Part shown: piece by piece, positions 44,816-53,592 of the stretch
Position numbering within the stretch: position 1 is the stretch's first letter
Layout of the letters: each line of letters begins with the position of its first letter
The notes under the pieces: generated by a model
What the model was told of the DNA's origin: nothing
The model's input: the letters and a program-made list of their open reading frames with translations, nothing else
The model's database searches: none
Position numbers and translations under genes: made by a program
Assembly (NCBI RefSeq): GCF_002242805.1
Contig: NZ_MCGQ01000020.1
Location: 227 to 64,226 of the forward strand
Direction of reading: 5' to 3'
Origin: Streptomyces diastatochromogenes
GTDB lineage: Bacteria; Actinomycetota; Actinomycetes; Streptomycetales; Streptomycetaceae
Length of the DNA: 64,000 nucleotides

Positions 44816-45819
44816 CAGCCCTCGGCCTCCCACTGCAGGCGCGCCACGGCGTCCAGGATGCGGTCGACGCCGGGCAGGTGGTGCCGCTCCAGCATCGGCG
44901 GCGGATAGGGGATGTCGAAGCCGGCCACGCGCAGCACCGGTGCCTCCAGGTGGTGGAAGCAGCGCTCGGTGATGCGGGCCGCGATCTCGCCGCCGGGGCC
45001 ACCGAACCCGGTCGACTCGTGCACGACGAGTGCCCGCCCGGTGCGCCGTACGGCCGCGCAGACCGTCTCGTCGTCGAACGGCACCAGGGAGCGCAGGTCG
45101 ACCACTTCCAGGTCCCAGCCCTCCGCCCGGGCGGCCTCGGCGGCCTCCAGGCAGACCGGCACGGACGGGCCGTAGGTGATGAGTGTGGCGCTGCTGCCCG
45201 GGCGACGCACCACCGCGCGCCCGATGGGCTCGACGTCCGTGGGGTGCTCGGGGTTCCAGGAGTCCTTCGACCAGTACAGCCGCTTGGGCTCCAGGAAGAC
45301 GACCGGGTCGTCGGAGGCGATGGCCTGGCGCAGCAGCCCGTAGGCGTCGGCGACGGTCGCGGGTGTGACGACGTGCAGGCCCGGGGTGGCCATGTAGTAG
45401 GCCTCGGAGGAGTCGCTGTGGTGCTCGACGCCGCCGATGCCGCCGCCGTAGGGGACGCGGACCGTGATCGGCAGGGGCATCCTGCCGCGGGTCCGGTTGC
45501 GCATCCGGGAGACATGGCTGATCAGCTGCTCGAACGCCGGGTAGGCGAAGGCGTCGAACTGCATCTCCACGACCGGGCGCAGGCCGTACATGGCCATGCC
45601 GACGGCGGTGCCGAGGATGCCCGCCTCGGCCAGCGGGGTGTCGGTGCAGCGGTCCTCGCCGAACTCCTTGGCGAGTCCGTCGGTGACCCGGAAGACTCCG
45701 CCGAGGGTGCCGACGTCCTCACCCATGACGTGCACGGTGGGGTCGGCGGCCATCGCGTCGCGCATCGCGCGCGTGAGGGCCTGCGCCATGGTGGCGGGCT
45801 TGACGGCGACGGTGGTCAT
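44815..45819 (-). CDS. bkdB: Branched-chain 2-oxo acid dehydrogenase E1 beta, copy 2
   Basis: E1 beta of the second complex, 334 residues, with VMGEDVGTLGGVFRVTDGL, DTPLAEAGILGTAVG, RVPYGGGIGGVEHHSDSSE and the C-terminal AGFDIPYPPPMLE. ATG at 45819 overlaps the E1 alpha stop by 4 bp (ATGA). Same order and coupling style as copy 1, but with an N-terminal MTTVAVKPATMAQALTRA opening. Confidence 0.95.
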   Translation of the reverse strand: MTTVAVKPATMAQALTRAMRDAMAADPTVHVMGEDVGTLGGVFRVTDGLAKEFGEDRCTDTPLAEAGILGTAVGMAMYGLRPVVEMQFDAFAYPAFEQLISHVSRMRNRTRGRMPLPITVRVPYGGGIGGVEHHSDSSEAYYMATPGLHVVTPATVADAYGLLRQAIASDDPVVFLEPKRLYWSKDSWNPEHPTDVEPIGRAVVRRPGSSATLITYGPSVPVCLEAAEAARAEGWDLEVVDLRSLVPFDDETVCAAVRRTGRALVVHESTGFGGPGGEIAARITERCFHHLEAPVLRVAGFDIPYPPPMLERHHLPGVDRILDAVARLQWEAEG

Positions 45820-46961
45820 CGAAGGTCGCCTTCCTGGTCGTCCTGCTCCGCCTCCAGCTCGGCGCGCAACAGGGCGCGCTGCTCGCGCAGTTGCGCGGTG
45901 GTCTCGGCGTAGACGTGGTCGAAGAGGTCCATGGGGTTGAGTTCGGGGTCCCGGTTCATGCGTTCACGCAGGTCCGCGGCCATCTCCTCGGCGTCCTGCC
46001 GGGCCGCCTCGAGGCCGGCGTCGTCGAGCAGGCCGCGCGCGGTCAGCTCGTGTTCCAGCAGCTGGATCGGGTCGTGCGCCCGCCAGGCCTCGACCTCGGC
46101 GTCGCCGCGGTAGCGGGTGGCGTCGTCGGCGTTGGTGTGGGCCTCGATGCGGTACGTCACCGCCTCCACCAGGGTCGGGCCGCCGCCCGCGCGGGCATGC
46201 CGTACGGCGTCGCTGAGCACCTCGTGCACGGCCGCCGCGTCGTTGCCGTCGACCAGCCGGCCCGGCATGCCGTAGCCGACGGCCTTGTGGGCCAGGGAGG
46301 GCGCGGCGGTCTGCTTGGCGAGCGGGACGGAGATGGCGAAGCCGTTGTTCTGCACCAGGAAGACCACCGGTGCCTGCCAGACGGCGGCGAAGTTCAGGGC
46401 CTCGTGGAAGTCGCCCTCGCTGGTGCCGCCGTCGCCGACCATGGCGAGCGCGACCACGTCGTCGCCCTTGAGGCGGGCAGCGTGGGCGAGGCCGACGGCG
46501 TGCGGGAGCTGGGTGGCCAGCGGGGTGCTGAGGGGGGCCACGCGGTGCGCGTACGGGTCGTAGCCGGTGTGCCAGTCGCCGCGCAGGAGGGTGAGGGCCT
46601 CCACGGGGTCCACGCCGCGGGCGACGGCGGCGAGGGTGTCGCGGTAGCTGGGAAAGAGCCAGTCGCGCTCCTCCAGGGCCAGGGCCGCGGCGACCTCGCA
46701 GGCCTCCTGGCCGGTGCTGGAGGGGTAGACGGCGAGGCGGCCCTGCTTGGTGAGCGCGGTGGCCTGGGCGTTGTACCGGCGGCCGCGCACCAGCTGGGCG
46801 TACAGCCGGCGCAGCAGATCCGGGTCGGACTTGGCGGCCGCCTCGGTGCCGAGGACGCGGTAGGGCTCGGCGTCGGGCAACAGCGGCGCGGGGTCCATAC
46901 GGGGCTGCCAGGCGGGCGGCGGCGATGGCCGGTACGCGCCTCGCTGCTCCATGACCGTCAT
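45816..46961 (-). CDS. bkdA: Branched-chain 2-oxo acid dehydrogenase E1 alpha, copy 2
   Basis: E1 alpha of the second complex, 381 residues, with the thiamine motif GDGGTSEGDFHEALNFAAVWQAPVVFLVQNN and YRIEAHTNADDATRYR. The N-terminal tail is short and proline-rich (RGAYRPSPPPAWQPRMDPAP), unlike copy 1. ATG at 46961 has GGAGG 8 nt upstream. First gene of the operon and divergent from the Lrp-type regulator; its 175-bp promoter region contains a TetR-type palindrome at 47022 and a CCTGC dyad at 47093. Confidence 0.95.
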   Translation of the reverse strand: MTVMEQRGAYRPSPPPAWQPRMDPAPLLPDAEPYRVLGTEAAAKSDPDLLRRLYAQLVRGRRYNAQATALTKQGRLAVYPSSTGQEACEVAAALALEERDWLFPSYRDTLAAVARGVDPVEALTLLRGDWHTGYDPYAHRVAPLSTPLATQLPHAVGLAHAARLKGDDVVALAMVGDGGTSEGDFHEALNFAAVWQAPVVFLVQNNGFAISVPLAKQTAAPSLAHKAVGYGMPGRLVDGNDAAAVHEVLSDAVRHARAGGGPTLVEAVTYRIEAHTNADDATRYRGDAEVEAWRAHDPIQLLEHELTARGLLDDAGLEAARQDAEEMAADLRERMNRDPELNPMDLFDHVYAETTAQLREQRALLRAELEAEQDDQEGDLR

Positions 46962-47021
46962 GACGGCACCTCCTCGTGGGAGCGGCTACGGGAGGCGTGT
47001 CGGCTGTGACCCGCCTCACCT

Positions 47022-47035
47022 ACCGATTGTTCGGT
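47022..47035. promoter_or_regulatory. ACCGA-N4-TCGGT palindrome before bkdA copy 2
   Basis: ACCGATTGTTCGGT lies 61 bp upstream of the bkdA ATG. It shares the five-base arms of the sites at 49822 and 54650, with one arm-neighbour difference in the centre, so it may be a weaker member of the same TetR regulon. Confidence 0.5.
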
Positions 47036-47069
47036 CGTCGGCACATTTTGGCTACAGGCCCCTTCAGGC

Positions 47070-47109
47070 TGTGGACAAACGGTTCTCCACAACCTGCAAT
47101 GAATGCAGG
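47070..47109. promoter_or_regulatory. Inverted DnaA-box pair and CCTGC dyad before bkdR
   Basis: TGTGGACAA (47070-47078) and TTCTCCACA (47083-47091) form an inverted pair 4 bp apart. Next, CCTGCAATGAATGCAGG (47093-47109) is a perfect 6-bp-arm dyad, 28 bp before the Lrp start. Its CCTGC/GCAGG ends are shared with the 38-nt dyad at 32477. Confidence 0.45.
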
Positions 47110-47136
47110 ACGTCCACGGCGATGAAGCGGGGGGAC

Positions 47137-47631
47137 ATGGCAGCTGAACAAATGGCCGGTGGACCGCAGGACGGCACCGCCCTGCCGCCGCGTCCGCTGG
47201 ACGCCATAGACCAGGACATCCTGAAGATCCTCCAGGCGGACGGCCGCGCGTCGATACGGTCCGTCGCCGAGCGTGTACACGTCTCCCGCGCCAACGCCTA
47301 CGCGCGCATCAACCGTCTCGTCGAGGACGGCGTGATCAGGGGGTTCAGCGCCCGCGTCGACCACGAACGGGCGGGGCACGGTACGTCGGCTTACGTCACC
47401 CTGAAGATCGTCCAGAACACCTGGCGCACGGTGCGCGAGCAGCTCAGACAGCTGCCCGGCGCCTCCCACATCGCTCTGGTGGGCGGTGACTTCGACGTCC
47501 TGCTCCTGGTGCACGCGCCCGACAACAGGGCGCTGCGCGAGCTGGTGCTGACGCGGCTCCAGGCGATCCCCGAGGTGCTCAGCACCCGCACGCTGCTGGT
47601 GTTCGAGGAGGAGGACCTGGAGCCGACCTGA
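47137..47631 (+). CDS. bkdR: Lrp/AsnC-family regulator, probable BkdR
   Basis: A regulator of 164 residues: an N-terminal helix-turn-helix (LDAIDQDILKILQADGRASIRSVAERVHVSRANAYARINRLVEDGVI) and a C-terminal RAM ligand domain (about 85-155, TSAYVTLKIVQNTWRTVREQL). Divergent beside the bkd operon, it is the expected regulator of branched-chain amino-acid catabolism, sensing leucine, isoleucine or valine. ATG at 47137 follows GGGGGGA, a tight site; an in-frame ATG at 47122 is an alternative. It is convergent with the TetR gene, 35 bp apart. Confidence 0.87.
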   Translation: MAAEQMAGGPQDGTALPPRPLDAIDQDILKILQADGRASIRSVAERVHVSRANAYARINRLVEDGVIRGFSARVDHERAGHGTSAYVTLKIVQNTWRTVREQLRQLPGASHIALVGGDFDVLLLVHAPDNRALRELVLTRLQAIPEVLSTRTLLVFEEEDLEPT

Positions 47632-47666
47632 GCCGCTGGTTCCGGCGCAGCCAGTGCCCGGCGCAG

Positions 47667-48254
47667 CTAGTTCTGGCGCAGCCCCGAGAAAGCCAGCCGG
47701 ACCACCGCGTCGGCCACCTCGGGGCCGCTGGCGCCGCGGGTGTCGGGCCGGTACCACTCCACGATGGAGTTGATCATTCCGAAGACCAGCCGGGTGGCCA
47801 GCCGCACCTCCACGTCGCCGCGTACGTCACCGTCGGCGGCCGCGGCCTTCAGCAGCTCGGCGACCTGGTGGTCGAAGTCGCGGCGCCGCTCCAGGGCCCA
47901 GCGCTCGGTCTCGGTGTTGCCGCGCACGCGCAGCAGCAGCGTGACGTAGGGCAGCTCGGATATGAGCACCTCGACCATGCGCCGTACGACGTGCTCCAGA
48001 CGGTCCACGGCGCGCCCCGCGCGCGCGTGCTCTTCTTCGAGAATCCCGAACAGGCCGTCCAGCGCCCGGCTGACGGCCCGGCGCAGCAGTTCCTCCTTGC
48101 CGCTGACGTGGTGGTAGATGGACGACTTGGAGATACCGGCCGCCTTGGACAGGTGCTCCATGGAGGTGCCGTCGTAGCCGCGCTCGTTGAAGACCTGGAC
48201 GGCGACGGAGAGCAGCGTCTCGGGGGTGTACGTGTCGCGCTTGGCGGTGGTCAT
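47667..48254 (-). CDS. TetR-family regulator of the paa locus (inferred)
   Basis: A TetR regulator of 195 residues with the N-terminal helix-turn-helix in VFNERGYDGTSMEHLSKAAGISKSSIYHHVSGKEELLRRAV. The C-terminal ligand domain contains about nine helices (for example LLLRVRGNTETERWALERRRDFDHQVAELL). Its ATG overlaps the stop of the 3-hydroxyacyl-CoA dehydrogenase gene by 4 bp, so it is made with it and may sense a CoA thioester, like PaaR regulators. Candidate operators carrying ACCGA-N4-TCGGT sit at 49822, 54650 and 47022. Confidence 0.85.
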   Translation of the reverse strand: MTTAKRDTYTPETLLSVAVQVFNERGYDGTSMEHLSKAAGISKSSIYHHVSGKEELLRRAVSRALDGLFGILEEEHARAGRAVDRLEHVVRRMVEVLISELPYVTLLLRVRGNTETERWALERRRDFDHQVAELLKAAAADGDVRGDVEVRLATRLVFGMINSIVEWYRPDTRGASGPEVADAVVRLAFSGLRQN

Positions 48255-49765
48255 GAGGTGCTCTCCCGCTTGTCGGTGGCGTACGCGTGCCGGTAGAGCG
48301 CGAGGGACGGTGCGTACCGGCCGGAGGGATCGCGCAGATGCAGGTCGTCCAGCAGGTCGTAGGCCCAGCCGCGGCCGAGCCTGCGGCTCCATTCGAAGGG
48401 GCCGAGCGGGTAGTTGACGCCGAGGCGCATCGCGGTGTCGATGTCCTCCTCGGTGGCCACGCCCTTGGCGACGGCGTCGTGCGCGAGGTCCACGATCCGG
48501 GCGACCGTGCGGGCGACGATCATGCCGGGGATGTCGCCGATGACGCTGACGTCCTTGCCGAGCTCCTGGAAGAGGCCGATGGCCTCGGTGAGGGTCTGCG
48601 CCGCGGTGTCCTGGGAGGCGGACAGGGCGATGCGGGTGGCCCTGCGGTAGTCGAGGGCGAGGTCGAAGTAGACGACGTCGCGGAACTCCACGGAGGTCTG
48701 GCCGTCGGCGAGGACCAGCTGGCCGCCGCTCGGCAGCACCAGGCGGGTGCCGCTGTCCTCGTCCTCCTCGCGGACGTCGATGCCCGCCTCACGGATCAGC
48801 GTGAGCAGTTCGGCCGCCGGGCCCAGGCCGCCCTCGGCGACGACGTAGGCGGGCGGCTGCTCCTTCTCGGCCGTGTGCGGCTCGGGGCGCTCGGCGCCCT
48901 CGGCGTGGTCGTACCAGCCGTGCCCGCTCTTGCGGCCGAGCCGCCCGGACTCGACCAGCCGGCGCTGGGCCAGCGAGGGCGTGAAGCGGACGTCCTGGAA
49001 GAAGGACTGCCACACCGAGTGGGTGACGGACTCGTTGACGTCCTGCCCGATCAGGTCGGTCAGCTCGAACGCGCCCATCCGGAAGCCGCCCGACTCGCGC
49101 AGGACGGCGTCGATGGTGGCCGGGTCGGCGGCCTGGGCCTCGTAGACGGCGAAGGCCTCGGCGTAGAACGGCCGGGCGATCCGGTTGACGATGAACCCGG
49201 GGGTGTCCGCGCAGGCCACCGGGTTCTTGCCCCAGGAGCGTGCGGTCTCGTACGCGCGCGTGGCCGACGTGACGTCGGTGGCGAACCCGGAAACGACCTC
49301 GACCAGCGGCAGCAGCGGGGCCGGGTTGAAGAAGTGCAGGCCCAGGAAGCGGCCGGGGTTGGCGAGGGCACCGCCGATGGCCGTCACCGACAGGGACGAG
49401 GTGTTGGTGGCGAGCAGACAGTCGTCGGTGACGATCTCCTCCAGGTCGCGGAAGAGCTGCTGCTTGACGTCCAGCCGCTCCAGGACCGCCTCGACGACCA
49501 GGGCGCAGTCGGCCAGCTCGGCGAGGCTGTCCGCGGGCGTGAGCCGGGCGCGGGCCGCGTCCCGGTCGGCGGCGGCGAGCCGGTCCTTCGCCACGAGCCG
49601 GTCGAGCCGCGCGCCGATCGCTTCGGCCGCCTCCCGGGCGCGCCCGGGCACGGTGTCGTAGAGCCGCACGGGGTGGCCGGCGACCAACGCGACCTGGGCG
49701 ATGCCCTGGCCCATGGTGCCGGTGCCGACGACGGCCACGGGGCTGCTGAGGTCGAGTGCTGTCAT
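48251..49765 (-). CDS. paaH: 3-hydroxyacyl-CoA dehydrogenase of phenylacetate degradation (PaaH-like)
   Basis: An NAD-dependent dehydrogenase of 504 residues, oxidising 3-hydroxyadipyl-CoA to 3-oxoadipyl-CoA in aerobic phenylacetate breakdown. The N-terminal Rossmann motif GTGTMGQGIAQVALVAGH (about 14-31) is followed by NTSSLSVT and HFFNPAPLLPLVEVV, then two 3HCDH C-terminal domains (the second from about 410, with IARTVARIVDLAHDAV), typical of PaaH-size enzymes. It overlaps the TetR gene by 4 bp. The promoter region shared with paaN contains a 14-bp operator. Confidence 0.88.
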   Translation of the reverse strand: MTALDLSSPVAVVGTGTMGQGIAQVALVAGHPVRLYDTVPGRAREAAEAIGARLDRLVAKDRLAAADRDAARARLTPADSLAELADCALVVEAVLERLDVKQQLFRDLEEIVTDDCLLATNTSSLSVTAIGGALANPGRFLGLHFFNPAPLLPLVEVVSGFATDVTSATRAYETARSWGKNPVACADTPGFIVNRIARPFYAEAFAVYEAQAADPATIDAVLRESGGFRMGAFELTDLIGQDVNESVTHSVWQSFFQDVRFTPSLAQRRLVESGRLGRKSGHGWYDHAEGAERPEPHTAEKEQPPAYVVAEGGLGPAAELLTLIREAGIDVREEDEDSGTRLVLPSGGQLVLADGQTSVEFRDVVYFDLALDYRRATRIALSASQDTAAQTLTEAIGLFQELGKDVSVIGDIPGMIVARTVARIVDLAHDAVAKGVATEEDIDTAMRLGVNYPLGPFEWSRRLGRGWAYDLLDDLHLRDPSGRYAPSLALYRHAYATDKRESTS

Positions 49766-49821
49766 GTGCGCGATCCTCCCGCACGACGTTGTCCACAGAT
49801 GCGGCAGGCCCCCTTGTCCCG

Positions 49822-49835
49822 ACCGATCGTTCGGT
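49822..49835. promoter_or_regulatory. ACCGATCGTTCGGT operator in the paaH-paaN divergent region
   Basis: A palindrome with ACCGA and TCGGT arms, the exact reverse complement of the site at 54650. It lies 56 bp upstream of the paaH ATG and 91 bp upstream of paaN, and so can control both. A TTGTCCACA DnaA-type box is at 49789-49797. Confidence 0.65.
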
Positions 49836-49925
49836 TACTCTAGCTCTGACCGCCTTTTCCCGCCTCTGTTTCCGCCCAGGTCATGAACTCGACGAAGAGT
49901 TCTCCAGACGAGGAGTTGGTCCCGC

Positions 49926-51617
49926 ATGGCCGCCGAACTGACCGCGCACGAGCTGATCGCGAAGCACCGGCCCACTCTCGACCAGGCCCTGGAAGCGATC
50001 CGCACGCGCGCGTACTGGTCCCCGCATCCCGAGCATCCCAAGGCTTACGGCGAGCACGGCAGCCTGGACGCGGCGGCGGGCAAGGCCGCCTTCGACGCCC
50101 TCCTCGGCACCCGCCTCGACCTGGGCCAGCCCGGCACCGACGACTGGGTGGGCGGCGAGGTCTCGCCGTACGGGATCGAGCTGGGCGTGACCTACCCGCA
50201 CGCGGACGTCGACGTGCTGCTGCCCGCGATGAAGGCCGGACAGCGCGCCTGGCGGGACGCGGGCGCGGAGACCCGTGCGGTGGTCTGCCTGGAGATCCTG
50301 AAGCGGATCAGCGACCGGACGCACGAGTTCGCGCACGCGGTCATGCACACCAGCGGACAGGCCTTCATGATGGCCTTCCAGGCCGGCGGCCCGCACGCCC
50401 AGGACCGCGGCCTGGAGGCGGTGGCGTACGCGTACGCGGAGCAGGTCCGCACGCCCGAGACGGCGGAGTGGACCAAGCCGCAGGGCAAGCGGGACCCGCT
50501 GGCGCTGACCAAGCGGTTCACGCCGGTCCCGCGCGGCATCGGTCTGGTCATCGGCTGCAACACCTTCCCGACCTGGAACGGCTACCCGGGCCTGTTCGCC
50601 TCCCTGGCCACCGGCAACGCGGTCCTGGTCAAGCCCCACCCGCGCGCGGTGCTGCCGCTCGCGCTGACCGTGCAGGTCGCCCGGCAGGTCCTCGCCGAGG
50701 CGGGCTTCGACCCGAACCTGGTGGCGCTGGCCGCCGAGCGCCCCGGCGAGGGCATCGCCAAGACGCTCGCCCCCCGCCCCGAGATCCGGATCATCGACTA
50801 CACCGGTTCGACCTCCTTCGGCGACTGGCTGGAGGCCAACGCCCGCCAGGCGCAGGTCTACACGGAGAAGGCCGGCGTCAACACGGTCGTCGTGGAGTCG
50901 ACCGGCAACTACAAGGGCATGCTGTCCAACCTGGCCTTCTCGCTGTCCCTGTACAGCGGCCAGATGTGCACCACCCCGCAGAACCTGCTCGTCCCGCGCG
51001 ACGGCATCCGCACCGACGAGGGCCCCAAGACCTTCGACGAGGTGACCGCCGACCTCGCCCGCGCGGTCGACGGCCTGCTCGGCGACGACGCCCGCGCGAA
51101 CGCCCTGCTGGGCGCGATCGTCAACCCGGACGTCAAGGCCCGCCTGGAGGCGGCGGCCGGCCTCGGTGAGGTCGCCCTGGCCTCCCGCGAGATCAGCAAC
51201 CCGGAGTTCCCGGGCGCGGTCGTCCGCACCCCGGTGATCGTCAAGCTGGACGGCGCCAAGCCGGACGACGAGGCCGCCTACATGAACGAGTGCTTCGGCC
51301 CGGTCTCCTTCGCCGTCGCGGTCGACTCGGCGACCGACGCGGTGGAGCTGCTGCGCCGCACGGTCCGCGACAAGGGCGCCATGACGGTCGGCGCCTACAC
51401 CACCGACCAGGACGTCACGCGGGCCATCGAGGAGGTCTGCCTGGAGGAGGCCGCCCAGCTGTCCCTCAACCTGATCGGCGGGGTGTACGTGAACCAGACG
51501 GCCGCCTTCTCCGACTTCCACGGCTCGGGCGGCAACCCGGCGGCGAACGCGGCCCTCACCGACGGCGCGTTCGTGGCCAACCGCTTCCGGGTGGTGGAGG
51601 TCCGCCGAGAGGCCTAG
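49926..51617 (+). CDS. paaN: Phenylacetic acid degradation protein PaaN (aldehyde dehydrogenase-like)
   Basis: An aldehyde dehydrogenase-superfamily protein of 563 residues, matching the PaaN type of actinobacteria, which is thought to process the ring-cleavage (oxepin-CoA) intermediate of the paa pathway. It has the ALDH catalytic cysteine (GQMCTTPQN), the NAD-binding stretch GLVIGCNTFPTWNGYPGLFASLATGNAVLVKPHP and the C-terminal ALDH fold (AMTVGAYTTDQDVTRAI). The usual ELGG glutamate motif is replaced by VVVES, so chemistry may differ from simple aldehyde oxidation. It is divergent from paaH and convergent with a TrmH gene, overlapping by 4 bp. Confidence 0.88.
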   Translation: MAAELTAHELIAKHRPTLDQALEAIRTRAYWSPHPEHPKAYGEHGSLDAAAGKAAFDALLGTRLDLGQPGTDDWVGGEVSPYGIELGVTYPHADVDVLLPAMKAGQRAWRDAGAETRAVVCLEILKRISDRTHEFAHAVMHTSGQAFMMAFQAGGPHAQDRGLEAVAYAYAEQVRTPETAEWTKPQGKRDPLALTKRFTPVPRGIGLVIGCNTFPTWNGYPGLFASLATGNAVLVKPHPRAVLPLALTVQVARQVLAEAGFDPNLVALAAERPGEGIAKTLAPRPEIRIIDYTGSTSFGDWLEANARQAQVYTEKAGVNTVVVESTGNYKGMLSNLAFSLSLYSGQMCTTPQNLLVPRDGIRTDEGPKTFDEVTADLARAVDGLLGDDARANALLGAIVNPDVKARLEAAAGLGEVALASREISNPEFPGAVVRTPVIVKLDGAKPDDEAAYMNECFGPVSFAVAVDSATDAVELLRRTVRDKGAMTVGAYTTDQDVTRAIEEVCLEEAAQLSLNLIGGVYVNQTAAFSDFHGSGGNPAANAALTDGAFVANRFRVVEVRREA

Positions 51618-52378
51618 GAAGGCCGGGAAGCCGTGGGTGCGCCCCCGGTCGCACTCCAGTGGTACAGCGTCATGGCCACGCTGGTGGCCAGGTTGTAGCT
51701 GGAGACCTGGGGGCGCATCGGCAGTGCCAGCAGATGGTCGGCACGCGCGCGCAGCTCGGCCGACAGGCCGCTGCGCTCCGACCCGAAGGCCAGCACGGCG
51801 TCGTCCGGCAGCTTGGTGCCCCGGATGTCGTCGCCCTCCGGGTCGAGGGCGAACAGCGGCCCGGCGGGCAGTTCCTCGACCTCGAGCCGCTCCACGGCGG
51901 TCGCGAAGTGCAGCCCCGCTCCGCCGCGCACCACGGTGGGGTGCCAGGGGTCGAGGGTGCCCGTGGTGACCACTCCGGTCGCCCCGAAACCGGCGGCCAG
52001 CCGGATCACGGCCCCGGCGTTGCCGAGGTTGCGCGGGTTGTCGAGGACCACGATCGGCGCGGTCCGGGGTGTGTGGGCGAGCGCCCGCAGACTGGCCTCG
52101 CGGGACGGCCGTACGGCCAGGGCGGCCACGCCCGTCGGATGGGGGCGCGGGACGAGCGAGGCGTACGTCTCCTGCGGCACCTCCGTCAGGAGGGCGTCCA
52201 GGGTGTCCCTGACGTCCCCGGCCAGCTCGTCGGCGAGGGCGAGCGCCGCCCGCCGGTCGGTGGTGACCGCCACCGGCACCTGAGCGCCGAAGCGCAGCGC
52301 GTGCTTGAGGGCGTGGAAGCCGTCGAGCAGCACGGCTCCGCCGGCGCTCTCGCGCCAGCGGATCACAGGGTCGGTCAT
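51614..52378 (-). CDS. TrmH-family (SPOUT) RNA methyltransferase
   Basis: A SpoU-type 2'-O-ribose RNA methyltransferase of 254 residues. Motif 1 is VVLDNPRNLGNAGAVIRLAAGFGATG (about 110-135), motif 2 LAFGSERSGLSAELRARADHLLALPM, and motif 3 SYNLATSVAMTLYHW with the knotted SAM site. The RNA target is unknown. It is the last gene of a three-gene unit: its ATG overlaps the HTTM stop by 4 bp, which is an odd partner for an RNA modifier. Confidence 0.87.
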   Translation of the reverse strand: MTDPVIRWRESAGGAVLLDGFHALKHALRFGAQVPVAVTTDRRAALALADELAGDVRDTLDALLTEVPQETYASLVPRPHPTGVAALAVRPSREASLRALAHTPRTAPIVVLDNPRNLGNAGAVIRLAAGFGATGVVTTGTLDPWHPTVVRGGAGLHFATAVERLEVEELPAGPLFALDPEGDDIRGTKLPDDAVLAFGSERSGLSAELRARADHLLALPMRPQVSSYNLATSVAMTLYHWSATGGAPTASRPS

Positions 52379-53592
52379 GCGGTGAACCCTACGCGTCCCG
52401 GAGTGCTCTCCTCCGGGGCGCGCTGCGGCGGCAGCGTGAGGTCACCGTCGCCGCGCCGTACCAGCCGTCCCCACGCGCGTGCCGCCCAGCCGCCGAGCAG
52501 CAGCAGGAAGGACGTCGGCAGGAAGACCGCGTCCGCGGTGATCATCGCCAGCGAGAAGAAGGGCAGGCCGAGGACGACCGCGATCACGGCGTGCTCGGTC
52601 ATCATCAGCACCAGCAGGACGTTCTTGACCCGCCGGTTGAACAGCGTGAACGGGAAGGCGACCTGCACCATGACCGTCCCGTAGGTCACGAGCATCATGA
52701 TCGTGCCGCTGGAGGACATCAGGTCGGCCAGGGCGGGCCACGGCGAGAAGTAGTCCAGGTGGAGCGGGTAGTAGACGGCGGTGCCGTCCTGCCAGCGCGA
52801 GCCCTGGATCTTGTACCAGCCGGCGGTGGAGTAGATCAGGCAGGCCTCCGCCATGATCACGAACAGGGCGCCGTTGTGCAGGACGTTGGCGATCACGTCC
52901 AGCAGGATCCGCGGCTCCTGCGACCTCGCCCGGCGCTGCACGGCCCACCACAGGCCGAGCCCCACCCATACCGTCCACAGCAGCGCCGGCACGAGCCGGC
53001 CGTTGTCGAACCGGCCGGCCAGCGTCGCACCGACGAGCACGAGCCCGAGCACCAGCCACAGCACCGGTCCCACCCGGTCGGGGCGAACCCGCTCCCCGCG
53101 CGCGCGTGCCGCCTCGCCGCGGGCCGCCCGTCGCGCGTCCAGCGACCACACCTGGCCGCAGCGCGTGAACACCAGGTAGAGGGACATCAGGTGCAGGACG
53201 TTGTCGCCGCCGTCACCGACGAAGACGCTGCGGTTCTGCAGCGACAGCACACCGACCATGAACAGCACGGAAGCGGTCCGGGTGCGCCAGCCCAGCAGCA
53301 GCGCCGCGCTGGCGAGGATCGCCAGCAGGTAGAAGATCTCGAACCAGGCCTGTCCGTCGGACCACATCAGGGCCGTGAAGGCGTGGTTGTCGGAGGTCAG
53401 CTGCTGGGCGAGGTCCCAGCCCCAGGGGCCGTCGGGACCGTACAGCTCCTGGCGGTGGGGGAACTCCCGCAGCAGGAACAGCAGCCAGGTCGTGGCGAAG
53501 CCGATGCGGATCACGGCGCTCTGGTACGGGCCGAGCGCCGACTCGGTGACGCGGGCGATGCCGCGCGAGAGCGTCAGGGAGAGACGGTTCAC
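52375..53592 (-). CDS. HTTM-domain membrane protein
   Basis: An integral membrane protein of 405 residues with about eight helices, matching the HTTM (horizontally transferred transmembrane, vitamin-K-dependent carboxylase-like) family, in which SdpB of the Bacillus SDP system also falls. Conserved-looking elements are SAVIRIGFATTWLLFLLREF, SDNHAFTALMWSDGQAWFEIFYLLAIL and HLDYFSPWPALADLMSS. GTG at 53592 overlaps the DUF5819 stop by 4 bp (GTGA). HTTM and DUF5819 neighbours commonly travel together. Confidence 0.82.
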   Translation of the reverse strand: MNRLSLTLSRGIARVTESALGPYQSAVIRIGFATTWLLFLLREFPHRQELYGPDGPWGWDLAQQLTSDNHAFTALMWSDGQAWFEIFYLLAILASAALLLGWRTRTASVLFMVGVLSLQNRSVFVGDGGDNVLHLMSLYLVFTRCGQVWSLDARRAARGEAARARGERVRPDRVGPVLWLVLGLVLVGATLAGRFDNGRLVPALLWTVWVGLGLWWAVQRRARSQEPRILLDVIANVLHNGALFVIMAEACLIYSTAGWYKIQGSRWQDGTAVYYPLHLDYFSPWPALADLMSSSGTIMMLVTYGTVMVQVAFPFTLFNRRVKNVLLVLMMTEHAVIAVVLGLPFFSLAMITADAVFLPTSFLLLLGGWAARAWGRLVRRGDGDLTLPPQRAPEESTPGRVGFTA

